From NCBI RefSeq assembly GCF_003752155.1, contig NZ_RJVG01000002.1:310001-374000 (forward strand): a stretch of 64,000 bases of DNA, in the 5' to 3' direction. A program made the translations under genes and the position numbers. The DNA is from Mobilisporobacter senegalensis. Lineage in GTDB: Bacteria; Bacillota; Clostridia; Lachnospirales; Lachnospiraceae. Below the pieces are notes generated by a model. That model did not search any database and was not told the origin of the DNA. It worked only from the letters and a program-made list of their open reading frames with translations. Below, piece by piece: positions 1 to 7,598 of this stretch. The first letter of the stretch is position 1, and the number at the start of each line of letters is the position of its first letter.

Positions 1-286
1 AGATGATTTTACTATTATCAGTGGTAATATTATTGATGATGGGAAGGTACAGGAAAGAACAGGATTAGAAGAGTATGATATTGTAGTTGCCAATATTTTG
101 GCTGATGTAATTATACCTTTATCTGGTATGATCAAACAACATATGAAACCAGAAGGCCTGTTTATTACGTCTGGAATTATTAATACGAAGAAAGAAGAAG
201 TAAAAGAAGCTATTTTATCCAATGGATTTGAAATTGTTGAAATAAATGAAATGGGTGAATGGGTTTCCATTATTGCAAAGTGCTAG
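1..286 (+). CDS. prmA: Ribosomal protein L11 methyltransferase, C-terminal part
   Basis: This is the 3' end of a gene that begins before the window. Reading frame 2 is open from base 2 to the stop at 284-286 and gives about 94 residues. The segment carries a V-V-A-N-I-L-A motif (around bases 77-103), which matches the catalytic N-I/P-x-x motif IV of PrmA-type SAM-dependent methyltransferases. The C-terminal strands resemble the family ending (F-I-T-S-G-I-I, then G-E-W-V-S-I-I-A-K). PrmA methylates ribosomal protein L11. It is followed after 12 bases by rsmE, the usual partner in Firmicutes, which supports the call. The SAM-binding N-terminus is not visible. Confidence 0.85.
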   Translation, partial: DDFTIISGNIIDDGKVQERTGLEEYDIVVANILADVIIPLSGMIKQHMKPEGLFITSGIINTKKEEVKEAILSNGFEIVEINEMGEWVSIIAKC

Positions 287-298
287 GAGAACAAATGT

Positions 299-1039
299 AT
301 GCATCGTTTTTATGTAGAAAATGATCAAATTCATGGAAAAGAGATAGTTATTACAGGTCAGGATGTAAATCATATTAGAAATGTTCTCCGCATGAAGATT
401 GATGATGAAATTATAATTTGTAATGGACAAGGAAAAGACTTTTATTGTATAATAAATCAGATATCAAGTAATGAAGTGATTGCAGACATTATGTCTGAAC
501 AGGATACAGATGCAGAACTTCAAACAAAGATTTATCTTTTTCAGGGGCTGCCAAAGAAAGATAAAATGGAATTAATTATTCAAAAAGCAGTGGAACTTGG
601 AGTATACGAGATTATTCCGGTGGTTACAAAAAGATCTATTGTAAAACTTGATGAGAAGAAGAAAGAACTTAAGAAGCTTGAAAGATGGCAAAGTATATCT
701 ACCAGTGCTGCAAAACAGTCGGGAAGAGGAATTATTCCCCGTGTGTCAGAGGTGATGACATATAAGGAAGCAATTGATTTTGCCAGTAAGTTAGAATATA
801 ATGTAATACCTTATGAAAAAGCAGAAGATATAGATAAAACAAGAGATATTGTAAAAAGTGCGAAAGGAAAACAATCCCTTGGAATCTTCATAGGACCGGA
901 AGGTGGTTTTGAAGAATCAGAGATTGATATGGCATTTAATAGAGATATAAAACCTGTTACACTTGGAAGAAGGATTTTAAGAACAGAAACAGCAGGACTT
1001 GCGATTTTATCAATTATAATGTTTGAACTGGAAAGGTAG
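299..1039 (+). CDS. rsmE: 16S rRNA (uracil1498-N3)-methyltransferase RsmE
   Basis: This 246-residue protein is the usual length for RsmE, a SPOUT-fold methyltransferase that makes m3U1498 in 16S rRNA. The family signatures are present: Q-G-L-P-K-K-D-K-M-E near residue 81, I-G-P-E-G-G-F near 200, and L-G-R-R-I-L-R-T-E-T-A near 222, the last being part of the knotted SAM pocket. The ATG at 299 follows AGGAG at 285-289. The gene sits directly after prmA, probably in the same transcript, and both act on the ribosome. Confidence 0.95.
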   Translation: MHRFYVENDQIHGKEIVITGQDVNHIRNVLRMKIDDEIIICNGQGKDFYCIINQISSNEVIADIMSEQDTDAELQTKIYLFQGLPKKDKMELIIQKAVELGVYEIIPVVTKRSIVKLDEKKKELKKLERWQSISTSAAKQSGRGIIPRVSEVMTYKEAIDFASKLEYNVIPYEKAEDIDKTRDIVKSAKGKQSLGIFIGPEGGFEESEIDMAFNRDIKPVTLGRRILRTETAGLAILSIIMFELER

Positions 1040-1075
1040 GATGCACCTACCTTTTTTGATGACTGGAGGTGTGTG

Positions 1076-2242
1076 ATGGAAGCATATTTAGATAACGGAG
1101 CGACTACAAAAACTTTAGAATCCGTAAAAGATGTTATAGTAAAAGTACTTTGTGAGGATTATGGGAATCCATCTTCTATGCATCAAAAAGGTGTAGATGC
1201 GGAAAAATATATTATAGAAGCCAAGAATATTATTGCAGATAGTTTAAAAGCAGATCCAAAAGAAATCGTATTCACTTCCGGAGGGACAGAATCTAATAAT
1301 ATGGCATTGATAGGTGCAGCAATGGCCTATAAAAGATCGGGGAATCATATCATAACCACAAGAATTGAGCATCCTTCCATACATAATCCATTATCGTTTT
1401 TAGAAGAGACAGGATTTCGGATCAGCTATCTTCCGGTAGACAAATATGGTAAAGTTGAGATAGATGCATTATTGAATGAAATTTGTGAGGAGACGATCCT
1501 TGTTTCTATTATGTATGTTAACAATGAGATTGGATCCGTACAGGACATTGCCCAGATAGCTAAATTAATCAAAGGAAAAAATCCAAAGGTTATTTTCCAT
1601 GTAGATGGGATCCAGGCATATGGAAAGTATCGCATATTTCCAAAGAAAATGGGTATTGACCTACTTTCAATAAGTGGACATAAGATACATGGTCCGAAAG
1701 GAATTGGAGCATTATATATAAGGGACAAAGTAAAAATGAAACCGATCCTTTTTGGTGGCGGACAGCAAAAAGGGATGAGATCCGGAACAGAGAATGTTCC
1801 TGGAATTGCCGGACTTGGTGTTGCCGTGAAAGAAATATATATGGATCATGAGTTAAAAATAAAGAAATTATATGGACTAAAGAAGATATTTATCCAAGGT
1901 GTAAAAGAAATTGAGGATATTATTATAAATGGAATCACAGACAATGAAGAACTGACAGATACGGCACCACATATTATTAGTGTGAGCTTTGGGGGAATCC
2001 GGAGTGAAGTTCTGCTTCATACTCTAGAAGAGAATAACATTTATGTATCTGCCGGTTCTGCATGTGCTTCCAATCATCCACAACTTAGCGGGACTTTAAA
2101 AGCAATTGGGATTAAGAAAGAATTATTAGATTCCACCATTCGTTTTAGTTTTTCTATTAATACAACATTAGAAGAGATTGAATACACTTTATCTACGTTA
2201 AAAGAAGTCATTCCCGTACTGAGAAGATATTCAAGGCACTAG
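1076..2242 (+). CDS. Cysteine desulfurase (NifS/IscS family, ThiI partner)
   Basis: This 388-residue PLP enzyme would remove sulfur from cysteine and leave a protein persulfide. The PLP lysine lies in S-G-H-K-I-H-G-P-K-G (near residue 203). The catalytic cysteine lies in S-A-G-S-A-C-A-S near residue 329. The N-terminal Y-L-D-N-G-A-T-T is a class-V aminotransferase hallmark. ATG 1076 is preferred over GTG 1073 because GGAGGT at 1065-1070 is then 5 bases away. The next gene is thiI, 35 bases downstream. In Bacillus the ThiI neighbour NifZ is a dedicated sulfur donor for tRNA thiolation, so the same role is inferred here; general Fe-S cluster supply is less likely but not excluded. Confidence 0.92.
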   Translation: MEAYLDNGATTKTLESVKDVIVKVLCEDYGNPSSMHQKGVDAEKYIIEAKNIIADSLKADPKEIVFTSGGTESNNMALIGAAMAYKRSGNHIITTRIEHPSIHNPLSFLEETGFRISYLPVDKYGKVEIDALLNEICEETILVSIMYVNNEIGSVQDIAQIAKLIKGKNPKVIFHVDGIQAYGKYRIFPKKMGIDLLSISGHKIHGPKGIGALYIRDKVKMKPILFGGGQQKGMRSGTENVPGIAGLGVAVKEIYMDHELKIKKLYGLKKIFIQGVKEIEDIIINGITDNEELTDTAPHIISVSFGGIRSEVLLHTLEENNIYVSAGSACASNHPQLSGTLKAIGIKKELLDSTIRFSFSINTTLEEIEYTLSTLKEVIPVLRRYSRH

Positions 2243-2277
2243 TTCATAAACAATGAAAAGTTCAGGAGGAACAACCT

Positions 2278-3456
2278 ATGTATAAAGCATTCCTAATCAA
2301 GTATGCAGAGATTGGAATTAAAGGAAAGAATCGTTTTATTTTTGAAAATGCGCTTAAAGATCAGGTGAAATTTGCACTTAGATGGGTGGAAGGAACTTTC
2401 CATGTATCAAAAGAACAAGGTAGAATTTTTGTGGAAGCTATGACTGATTATGATTTTGATGAAACAGTAGAAGCATTGCAGAGAGTATTTGGCGTGACTG
2501 GAATCTGTCCGGTAGTTGTTATTGAAGATAATAACTGGGAAGCATTAAGTAAAGCGGTTGGAGATTATGTGGATGCAGAATATCCTTCCAAGAACTTTAC
2601 CTTTAAGGTAGCAGCTAAAAGAGGGGACAAACGATATCCTAAAACTTCTCCGGAAATCTGCATGGACATGGGAGAATATTTATTAGATCGCTTTCATGAA
2701 TTAAAGGTAGATGTTCATAACCCGGAAGTTATGTTACATGTTGAGATCCGCAACAAAGCTTATGTATTCTCTAAAGTAATTCCAGGTCCTGGTGGAATGC
2801 CAATTGGTACCAATGGAAAGGCGATGTTATTACTTTCGGGAGGAATTGACAGTCCTGTAGCAGGTTACATGATTGCAAAAAGAGGTGTGAGAATCGATGC
2901 TACTTACTTCCATGCACCACCGTATACCAGTGAACGTGCGAAGCAAAAAGTGGTGGATCTTGCAAGACTGGTATCAAAATATGCAGGACCGATTAACCTT
3001 CATATTGTTAATTTCACAGATATCCAATTATATATTTATGAGAAATGCCCTCATGAAGAATTAACGATTATTATGAGAAGATATATGATGAAAATCGCAG
3101 AACATATTGCATTAGAGAATAATTGCCTTGGACTTATTACGGGAGAGAGTATTGGACAAGTAGCAAGCCAGACATTGCAAAGTCTTGCTGCAACCAATGA
3201 AGTATGTACTCTTCCTGTATATCGACCGGTGATTGGTTTTGACAAACAAGATATTGTGAATCTGGCGGAAAAGATTAATACTTATGAAACTTCGATCCAG
3301 CCTTATGAAGATTGTTGTACGATCTTTGTAGCAAAACATCCTGTAACAAAACCAAGTCTTAAAGTGATCAAGTATTCTGAGAAAGCATTGGAAGAAAAGA
3401 TAGAAGAATTGGTTAAAGTTGCTCTGAATACAGTAGAAACCATACATGTAGATTAA
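2278..3456 (+). CDS. thiI: tRNA 4-thiouridine sulfurtransferase ThiI
   Basis: The 392-residue ThiI makes s4U8 in tRNA and, in many bacteria, supplies sulfur for thiazole synthesis. Its domains in order are an N-terminal ferredoxin-like domain with THUMP (about 1-165), then an adenylating PP-loop domain with L-L-L-S-G-G-I-D-S-P-V near residue 183. It ends after the conserved E-D-C-C-T-I-F motif and has no rhodanese extension, as in Bacillus ThiI. The upstream cysteine desulfurase therefore probably hands over sulfur directly. The start follows a clear AGGAGG. The large palindrome at 3464 begins 7 bases after the stop. Confidence 0.95.
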   Translation: MYKAFLIKYAEIGIKGKNRFIFENALKDQVKFALRWVEGTFHVSKEQGRIFVEAMTDYDFDETVEALQRVFGVTGICPVVVIEDNNWEALSKAVGDYVDAEYPSKNFTFKVAAKRGDKRYPKTSPEICMDMGEYLLDRFHELKVDVHNPEVMLHVEIRNKAYVFSKVIPGPGGMPIGTNGKAMLLLSGGIDSPVAGYMIAKRGVRIDATYFHAPPYTSERAKQKVVDLARLVSKYAGPINLHIVNFTDIQLYIYEKCPHEELTIIMRRYMMKIAEHIALENNCLGLITGESIGQVASQTLQSLAATNEVCTLPVYRPVIGFDKQDIVNLAEKINTYETSIQPYEDCCTIFVAKHPVTKPSLKVIKYSEKALEEKIEELVKVALNTVETIHVD

Positions 3457-3463
3457 AATATCA

Positions 3464-3660
3464 GGTAATTAGGAAACTCTTTTTGTGTCTAATGATGTTC
3501 CCATGTTCTTAGGCTGTCTACTACAGTTTCCCCCCAATTGTCTGACTTACACATACAAGACACATTGTATGTGATGTACAAACAATTGGGGGAAACAGTA
3601 ACGACAGACAAAGAACACGTTGGAACAATCATAGACACAGTTAGGCGTTTCCCAATTACC
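3464..3660. repeat. Long imperfect palindrome (~197 bp), possible MITE-like element
   Basis: The two halves of this segment are reverse complements over almost the full length, with small bulges. The outer ends are GGTAATTAGGAAAC (3464) and GTTTCCCAATTACC (3647-3660). Inner pairs include TGTGTCT with AGACACA, and GTTTCCCCCCAATTG (3526-3540) with CAATTGGGGGAAAC (3583-3596). The tip lies near 3563. It carries no credible ORF. It could fold into a very long hairpin in RNA or a cruciform in DNA. The ends resemble those of the two repeats at 25481 and 39549 (GTAATTGCGAAAC), although the interior differs. It may also stop or protect the thiI transcript. Confidence 0.75.
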
Positions 3661-3677
3661 CCGGGTAGTCGCAAAAA

Positions 3678-3734
3678 GCCAGAATAGCTGCATGAATTCT
3701 CATGCAAGCATGGAATTCACACAATTATTCTGGC
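3678..3734. repeat. Inverted repeat after the large palindrome
   Basis: GCCAGAATA at 3678 pairs with TATTCTGGC ending at 3734. Inside these arms, GAATTC at the left pairs with GAATTC at the right and leaves a loop around the CATGCAAGCATG core. There is no T-run, so it is not a standard terminator. It fills the space between the palindrome and the degenerate direct repeats upstream of the HPr-like gene end. Confidence 0.5.
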
Positions 3735-3794
3735 ACTTAACTCGTTACCTTCGCGATTAATCTGGTACTTAAATCATTATCATCGCAATGATTA
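3727..3794. repeat. Degenerate tandem direct repeat (~33 bp unit)
   Basis: Two adjacent copies share the pattern TCTGGYACTTAA, then TCRTTAYC, then TCGC and ATTA. The first copy starts near 3727 and the second near 3759, with roughly three quarters of the bases identical by eye. The second copy runs into the stop codon of the minus-strand HPr-like gene and contains a small hairpin, AATCATT with AATGATT. Confidence 0.4.
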
Positions 3795-4025
3795 GTCAAC
3801 GATAAAAGGTTGTAAAGCAGAAAGAATTCTTTCTGCATCGTCCTCTGTATGAATATTTAAATCGATAGGTTTTGATAGATCTAAACTAAAGATGCCCATA
3901 ATTGATTTTGCATCAATTACATATCTTCCAGAAACCAAATCAAAATCAGTATCAAATTTTGTTACTTCATTTACAAATGCTTTAACCTTATCAATTGAAT
4001 TTAAAGATATTTTAACTGTTTTCAT
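3792..4025 (-). CDS. HPr-family protein lacking the phosphorylatable histidine (Crh-like)
   Basis: This 77-residue protein has the size and fold signature of HPr, with the regulatory K-S-I-M-G segment (Ser41, equivalent to HPr Ser46) near residue 40. At the position of the catalytic His15 in I-H-A-R-P it has I-D-K-V-K, so the PTS phosphoryl-transfer histidine is replaced by Asp12. It therefore cannot serve as a normal PTS carrier. As with Bacillus Crh, a regulatory role through the serine site is the most economical guess. It is a single gene on the minus strand with a good RBS (AAAGGAGGGC) and its own promoter. Confidence 0.8.
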   Translation of the reverse strand: MKTVKISLNSIDKVKAFVNEVTKFDTDFDLVSGRYVIDAKSIMGIFSLDLSKPIDLNIHTEDDAERILSALQPFIVD

Positions 4026-4057
4026 TGTAAGCCCTCCTTTTTATTATATATAGGTAT

Positions 4058-4086
4058 ATACTACATTTTGCCATCTTAAAAGTCAA
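4058..4086 (-). promoter_or_regulatory. Sigma-A-type promoter of the HPr-like gene
   Basis: Read on the minus strand, TTGACT (4086-4081) and TAGTAT (4063-4058) are separated by exactly 17 bases. They lie about 35 bases upstream of the HPr-like ATG at 4025. Confidence 0.6.
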
Positions 4087-4195
4087 TATACAAAGTATAT
4101 AAAAAAAGGTTGATATTACAATGATAAAATTGACTGTCTCAGCCACTTGAACAAAGTTTGTACAATTTCTTTGTTGATTATTGTGTAATAAGAGT

Positions 4196-4256
4196 GAAAG
4201 CACGTTCACTATTGATTTGAGACTCAGATGGACTGGGAGCATGTCCGCTCGAGTCA
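4196..4256 (+). other. Leader hairpins upstream of mtaB
   Basis: Two small inverted repeats sit just before mtaB. One is GTGAA-N6-TTCAC, starting near 4196. The other is GACTC-N4-GGAC-N9-GTCC-N4-GAGTC (about 4220-4253). No T-run follows, so neither is a plain terminator. They could structure the 5' leader of the mtaB mRNA. I recognise no riboswitch family. Confidence 0.35.
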
Positions 4257-4283
4257 TGTTAACAAATTATGAAAGGACTAAGT

Positions 4284-5708
4284 ATGACAATTAAGAATAG
4301 GAATGAAATGCAGGAAAGAAGTGTTGCATTTCTAACATTAGGATGTAAGGTAAACTCTTATGAAACAGATGGAATGGAAAAACTATTCCAGGAAGCTGGT
4401 TACAGGATTACCGAATTTAGCGAAAAAGCCTCTATATATGTAATAAATACCTGTACTGTAACTAATATTGCAGATCGTAAATCACGTCAGATGCTGCATA
4501 AGGCAAAGAAAAATAATCCAGATGGTATCGTAGTAGCAGTCGGATGCTATGCACAGGCATCCAAGGAAACTCTTGAAATAGATGAAGCAATTGATATCGT
4601 AGTTGGGAATAATCAAAAGAAAAATATCGTTTCCATTGTTGAAAATTATATGAATGATGGAAGTGAGAATGAAGCGGTCATTAATATTAATCAGGAGCAG
4701 GAATATGAAGAGCTTACTATTGAATCGGTAGGTGAGAAGACAAGAGCTTATATCAAGATCCAAGACGGCTGCAATCAATTCTGTTCGTACTGTATTATTC
4801 CTTATGCAAGGGGAAGAGTAAGAAGCAGAAAAGCAGAAGATGTAATTGAAGAAGTGGTAAGAGTTGCAGATAAAGGATATAAAGAAGTAGTTCTGACTGG
4901 AATACACCTGTCATCCTATGGTATTGATTTTAGAAAACAGGAGGCTTTTGCCCAGATCAAGATAGAAGATGAGAATATTACTGGTGTTGATTATCAGGCA
5001 AATAGAAAAGAATATCATAATAAAGAACTTTTACAATTAATTATAGATATTAGTAATATTGATGGGGTTGAAAGAATCCGGCTTGGCTCATTAGAACCAA
5101 GAATTATCACAGAAGAATTTGCAGGCTCATTGGCAAAGAATAAAAAGTTTTGTCCACATTTTCATTTGTCTTTGCAAAGTGGAAGCAATGGAACATTAAA
5201 ACGTATGAATCGGAGATATACTGCTGAAGAATACTATGAAAAATGTGAATTATTAAGAAGACATTTTGAAAATCCGGCAATTACAACAGATGTCATTGTA
5301 GGTTTTCCCGGAGAAACCAAAGAAGAATTTGATGAAAGTAAGGAATTTGTGAAACAGGTTTCATTTGCTCAGATGCATATTTTCAAATATTCCAAACGAA
5401 AAGGAACCAAAGCGGAAACTATGCCGGATCAGGTACAGGAATCAGTTAAGCAGGAGAGAAGTAATCAGTTAATTGAGATAGGAGCAAGATTAAATAAGGA
5501 ATATAAACAGCATTTTATGGATAGAATAGAGAAGATACTCGTCGAAGAAGAAATAGAGATAGATGGAGAAAAATATCAAGTTGGTCATAATGAGCGTTAT
5601 CTTAAAATCGCATTTTCCAGCAAGAAAAACTATGTGAATGAGATTGTACAAGGTAAGATAACAGGTGATTTAACAGACGAAATCTTGTTTTGTAAAATAA
5701 TAGATTGA
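4284..5708 (+). CDS. mtaB: tRNA (N6-threonylcarbamoyladenosine-C2)-methylthiotransferase MtaB
   Basis: This radical-SAM methylthiotransferase converts t6A37 to ms2t6A37 in ANN-decoding tRNAs. The order is an N-terminal UPF0004 domain (T-L-G-C-K-V-N-S-Y-E-T), a radical-SAM C-N-Q-F-C-S-Y-C motif at residues 163-170, and a C-terminal TRAM domain. ATG 4284 is preferred over the in-frame ATG 4269 because GAAAGGA (4271-4277) is then a correctly placed RBS; this gives 474 residues. An acidic insertion follows the first SAM segment (about residues 215-245) and lengthens the protein relative to the roughly 430-450 usual. The nearest paralogue, MiaB, is less likely because the start resembles the MtaB signature. 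Confidence 0.92.
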   Translation: MTIKNRNEMQERSVAFLTLGCKVNSYETDGMEKLFQEAGYRITEFSEKASIYVINTCTVTNIADRKSRQMLHKAKKNNPDGIVVAVGCYAQASKETLEIDEAIDIVVGNNQKKNIVSIVENYMNDGSENEAVININQEQEYEELTIESVGEKTRAYIKIQDGCNQFCSYCIIPYARGRVRSRKAEDVIEEVVRVADKGYKEVVLTGIHLSSYGIDFRKQEAFAQIKIEDENITGVDYQANRKEYHNKELLQLIIDISNIDGVERIRLGSLEPRIITEEFAGSLAKNKKFCPHFHLSLQSGSNGTLKRMNRRYTAEEYYEKCELLRRHFENPAITTDVIVGFPGETKEEFDESKEFVKQVSFAQMHIFKYSKRKGTKAETMPDQVQESVKQERSNQLIEIGARLNKEYKQHFMDRIEKILVEEEIEIDGEKYQVGHNERYLKIAFSSKKNYVNEIVQGKITGDLTDEILFCKIID

Positions 5709-5733
5709 ATTTTCTACCAATTTATATTAATAT
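5705..5733 (+). promoter_or_regulatory. Possible promoter of the ireB operon
   Basis: TTGAAT (5705-5710) and TAATAT (5728-5733) are 17 bases apart in the gap before ireB. The region is very AT-rich, so a chance match is possible. Confidence 0.35.
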
Positions 5734-5814
5734 ATAATTACTCAGTAATAAAGTGGAACTTAATTTTCGGTTAAAATAATAGAAACATATTTATATATAA
5801 AAGGACGTGAGAAA

Positions 5815-6078
5815 ATGCAAGAAGTTAACAATACTCAATTTTTTAAAGTTCAAAAAGAACCTGAAATTGAAGTAAAAGATATTATAGCATCGGTATATGT
5901 TGCACTGACAGAAAAGGGATACAATCCTGTGAATCAGATAGTTGGGTATGTTATGTCAGGCGATCCCACATACATTACAAGCCATAAGGGTGCGAGAAGT
6001 TTAATCATGAAGGTTGAACGTGATGAAATAATTGAAGAATTATTAGAAGATTATATAGGAAGAAATCTTAGAAAGTAA
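5815..6078 (+). CDS. ireB: IreB family regulatory phosphoprotein (UPF0297)
   Basis: This 87-residue protein matches the IreB/YrzL family throughout. It has the F-K-V-Q-K start, a central G-Y-N-P-V-N-Q-I-V-G-Y segment, and Y-I-T-S-H-K-G-A-R, followed by a basic C-terminus. In Enterococcus IreB is a substrate of the PASTA kinase IreK and affects cephalosporin tolerance. The gene leads the ireB-ruvX-DUF1292 triplet found in many Firmicutes. The RBS AAGGACGTGAG precedes the ATG. Confidence 0.92.
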   Translation: MQEVNNTQFFKVQKEPEIEVKDIIASVYVALTEKGYNPVNQIVGYVMSGDPTYITSHKGARSLIMKVERDEIIEELLEDYIGRNLRK

Positions 6079-6100
6079 TACCACAGATAGAGGTACATGA

Positions 6101-6535
6101 ATGAGAATAATGGGTTTAGATTATGGTTCTGTCACGGTTGGAGTTGCAATCAGTGATGAACTGCATCTTACTGCGCAGGGAATTGAAGTAATACGAAGAA
6201 AACAGGAGAATAAACTACGTCAGACATTGGCAAGGATTGAGGAATTAATTGTAGAATATGATGTAGAATTGATTATTCTTGGTTTCCCTAAGAATATGAA
6301 TAATACTATTGGAGAACGTGCTGAAAAGTCAGAAGAATTTGCTGATACGTTAAGAAGAAGAACCGGATTAGAAGTTGTATTATGGGATGAAAGATTAACT
6401 ACCGTAGCAGCTCATAATGCCCTAATCGAAGGGAATGTTCGTAGAAGTGACAGAGAAAAAGTTGTGGATAAAGTAGCCGCAGTATTTATATTACAGGGAT
6501 ATCTGGATATGCAGAGTATGAAAAAGGGAACTTAA
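6101..6535 (+). CDS. ruvX: Holliday junction resolvase-like RuvX/YqgF
   Basis: The 144-residue protein has the RNase-H-like YqgF fold. [10 protein letters not shown] at the N-terminus carries the first catalytic aspartate. L-G-F-P-K-N-M-N sits in the middle, and W-D-E-R-L-T-T near residue 103 plus D-K-V-A-A near 127 supply the other acidic residues. The family is linked to 16S rRNA 5'-end processing and possibly recombination. It begins 22 bases after ireB and is co-transcribed with its neighbours. Confidence 0.93.
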   Translation: MRIMGLDYGSVTVGVAISDELHLTAQGIEVIRRKQENKLRQTLARIEELIVEYDVELIILGFPKNMNNTIGERAEKSEEFADTLRRRTGLEVVLWDERLTTVAAHNALIEGNVRRSDREKVVDKVAAVFILQGYLDMQSMKKGT

Positions 6536-6546
6536 GGAGAATACAA

Positions 6547-6825
6547 ATGTCAGAAAAACTAGAGCGAATAGTATTCACGAACGACGATAGCGAAGAGGTT
6601 GAATTCTATGTATTAGAGCAGACTATGATTAATGGTATAAATTATTTGTTAGTTGCTGATTCAGATAATGAAGAAGATGAGGCAAATGCATTAATTTTAA
6701 AAGAAAAAGCAATAGTAGATAATAAAGAGACTATATATGATGTAGTAGAGAATGAAGAAGAAATATTATCCATCTCTAAGATTTTTGTTGAATTATTAGA
6801 CGATGTTGATATTGAGTTAGAATAG
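6547..6825 (+). CDS. DUF1292 domain protein (YrzB-like)
   Basis: A 92-residue, strongly acidic protein. The N-terminal half matches DUF1292: R-I-V-F-T-N-D-D, then E-V-E-F-Y-V-L-E-Q-T, then Y-L-L-V-A-D. Its function is unknown, but its place directly after ruvX (11-base gap) is conserved in Firmicutes. The C-terminal 30 residues are rich in Glu and Asp. Confidence 0.85.
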   Translation: MSEKLERIVFTNDDSEEVEFYVLEQTMINGINYLLVADSDNEEDEANALILKEKAIVDNKETIYDVVENEEEILSISKIFVELLDDVDIELE

Positions 6826-6845
6826 ATAGAAAGATAAAAAATTTT

Positions 6846-6984
6846 GCTACAGTTCAGCTACAAGCCAGATTTGTTTCAGCATATCTCGCTTTGGCAGAAC
6901 GCCATATGAATCTTCAATCAGATCTGTATTGAAAAGCAGGCTTTTCCAGCAGATTTATTAAAGATTTCCATGGCCAGACTGTAA
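6846..6984. repeat. Imperfect inverted repeat with a perfect inner hairpin
   Basis: Within the 230-base gap before the Fur gene, GAAAAGC-AG-GCTTTTC (6931-6946) is a perfect hairpin. The outer segments starting near 6846 and ending near 6984 (GCTACAGTTCAGC and GGCCAGACTGTAAC) are partly complementary. Base composition is higher in GC than the flanks, so this may be an old inserted element. No ORF is seen. Confidence 0.35.
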
Positions 6985-7058
6985 CAATATAATAAAGAAT
7001 TTAAATGCATTAATATTAGATTGGATTTAGAAAACAAATAAAGAAAAAGGTGATTTAG

Positions 7059-7517
7059 GTGCCGGACAATCAAGAAAAATTTAAGATATTATTAAAACAA
7101 AATGGTTTGAAAGTTACTACCCAAAGAGTCACAATACTTGAGGTACTGCAGGATAGGCCAGGAGAACATATGACCGTAGAAGAAATCTATGACTGTGTGA
7201 AAGAGCAGTATCCAGATATTGGACTAGCAACGGTATATCGAACAATTCAATTGTTGTCGGAGTTACATCTGATTGATAAGCTTAATTTAGATGATGGTTA
7301 CGTACGTTATGAGATTGGCAAGATGGGAGATCCACAAAGGTCGCATCACCATCATCATTTGATATGCTTAAATTGCGGCGCGGTTTCATCTTTTGAGGAT
7401 GATTTACTTGATACTTTAGAAAAAAGAATTCATGAGAATGCAGGCTTTGAAGTGGCAGACCATGAAGTGAAATTATTTGGGTATTGCAAGGATTGCATAA
7501 TAAAAAATCAAGAATAA
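7059..7517 (+). CDS. Fur-family metalloregulator (Fur/PerR/Zur type)
   Basis: A 152-residue winged-helix repressor. The recognition region T-V-Y-R-T-I-Q-L-L lies near residue 66. A histidine run (R-S-H-H-H-H-H-L-I-C, near residue 95) supplies the regulatory metal site. C-L-N-C and the terminal C-K-D-C form the structural zinc site. The start is GTG 7059, with AAAGG 8 bases upstream. The sequence alone does not separate Fur from PerR or Zur. It lies between the ireB-ruvX-DUF1292 group and ribonuclease J, an arrangement common in Lachnospiraceae. Confidence 0.9.
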   Translation: MPDNQEKFKILLKQNGLKVTTQRVTILEVLQDRPGEHMTVEEIYDCVKEQYPDIGLATVYRTIQLLSELHLIDKLNLDDGYVRYEIGKMGDPQRSHHHHHLICLNCGAVSSFEDDLLDTLEKRIHENAGFEVADHEVKLFGYCKDCIIKNQE

Positions 7518-7598
7518 TCACTAAATCTAATGTAAGAATGAATGCACTTAATATATGGAAAAGAAATAATACATAATAACCATTGGAGGTGCAATCTT

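Noticed and set aside
3489-3707. 72-codon minus-strand ORF in the long palindrome
   Set aside because: Palindromic DNA gives open frames by symmetry, and there is no RBS or resemblance to a known family.
4012-4257. 81-codon minus-strand ORF over the promoter region before mtaB
   Set aside because: It overlaps the HPr-like gene start and its promoter, and has no RBS or family resemblance.
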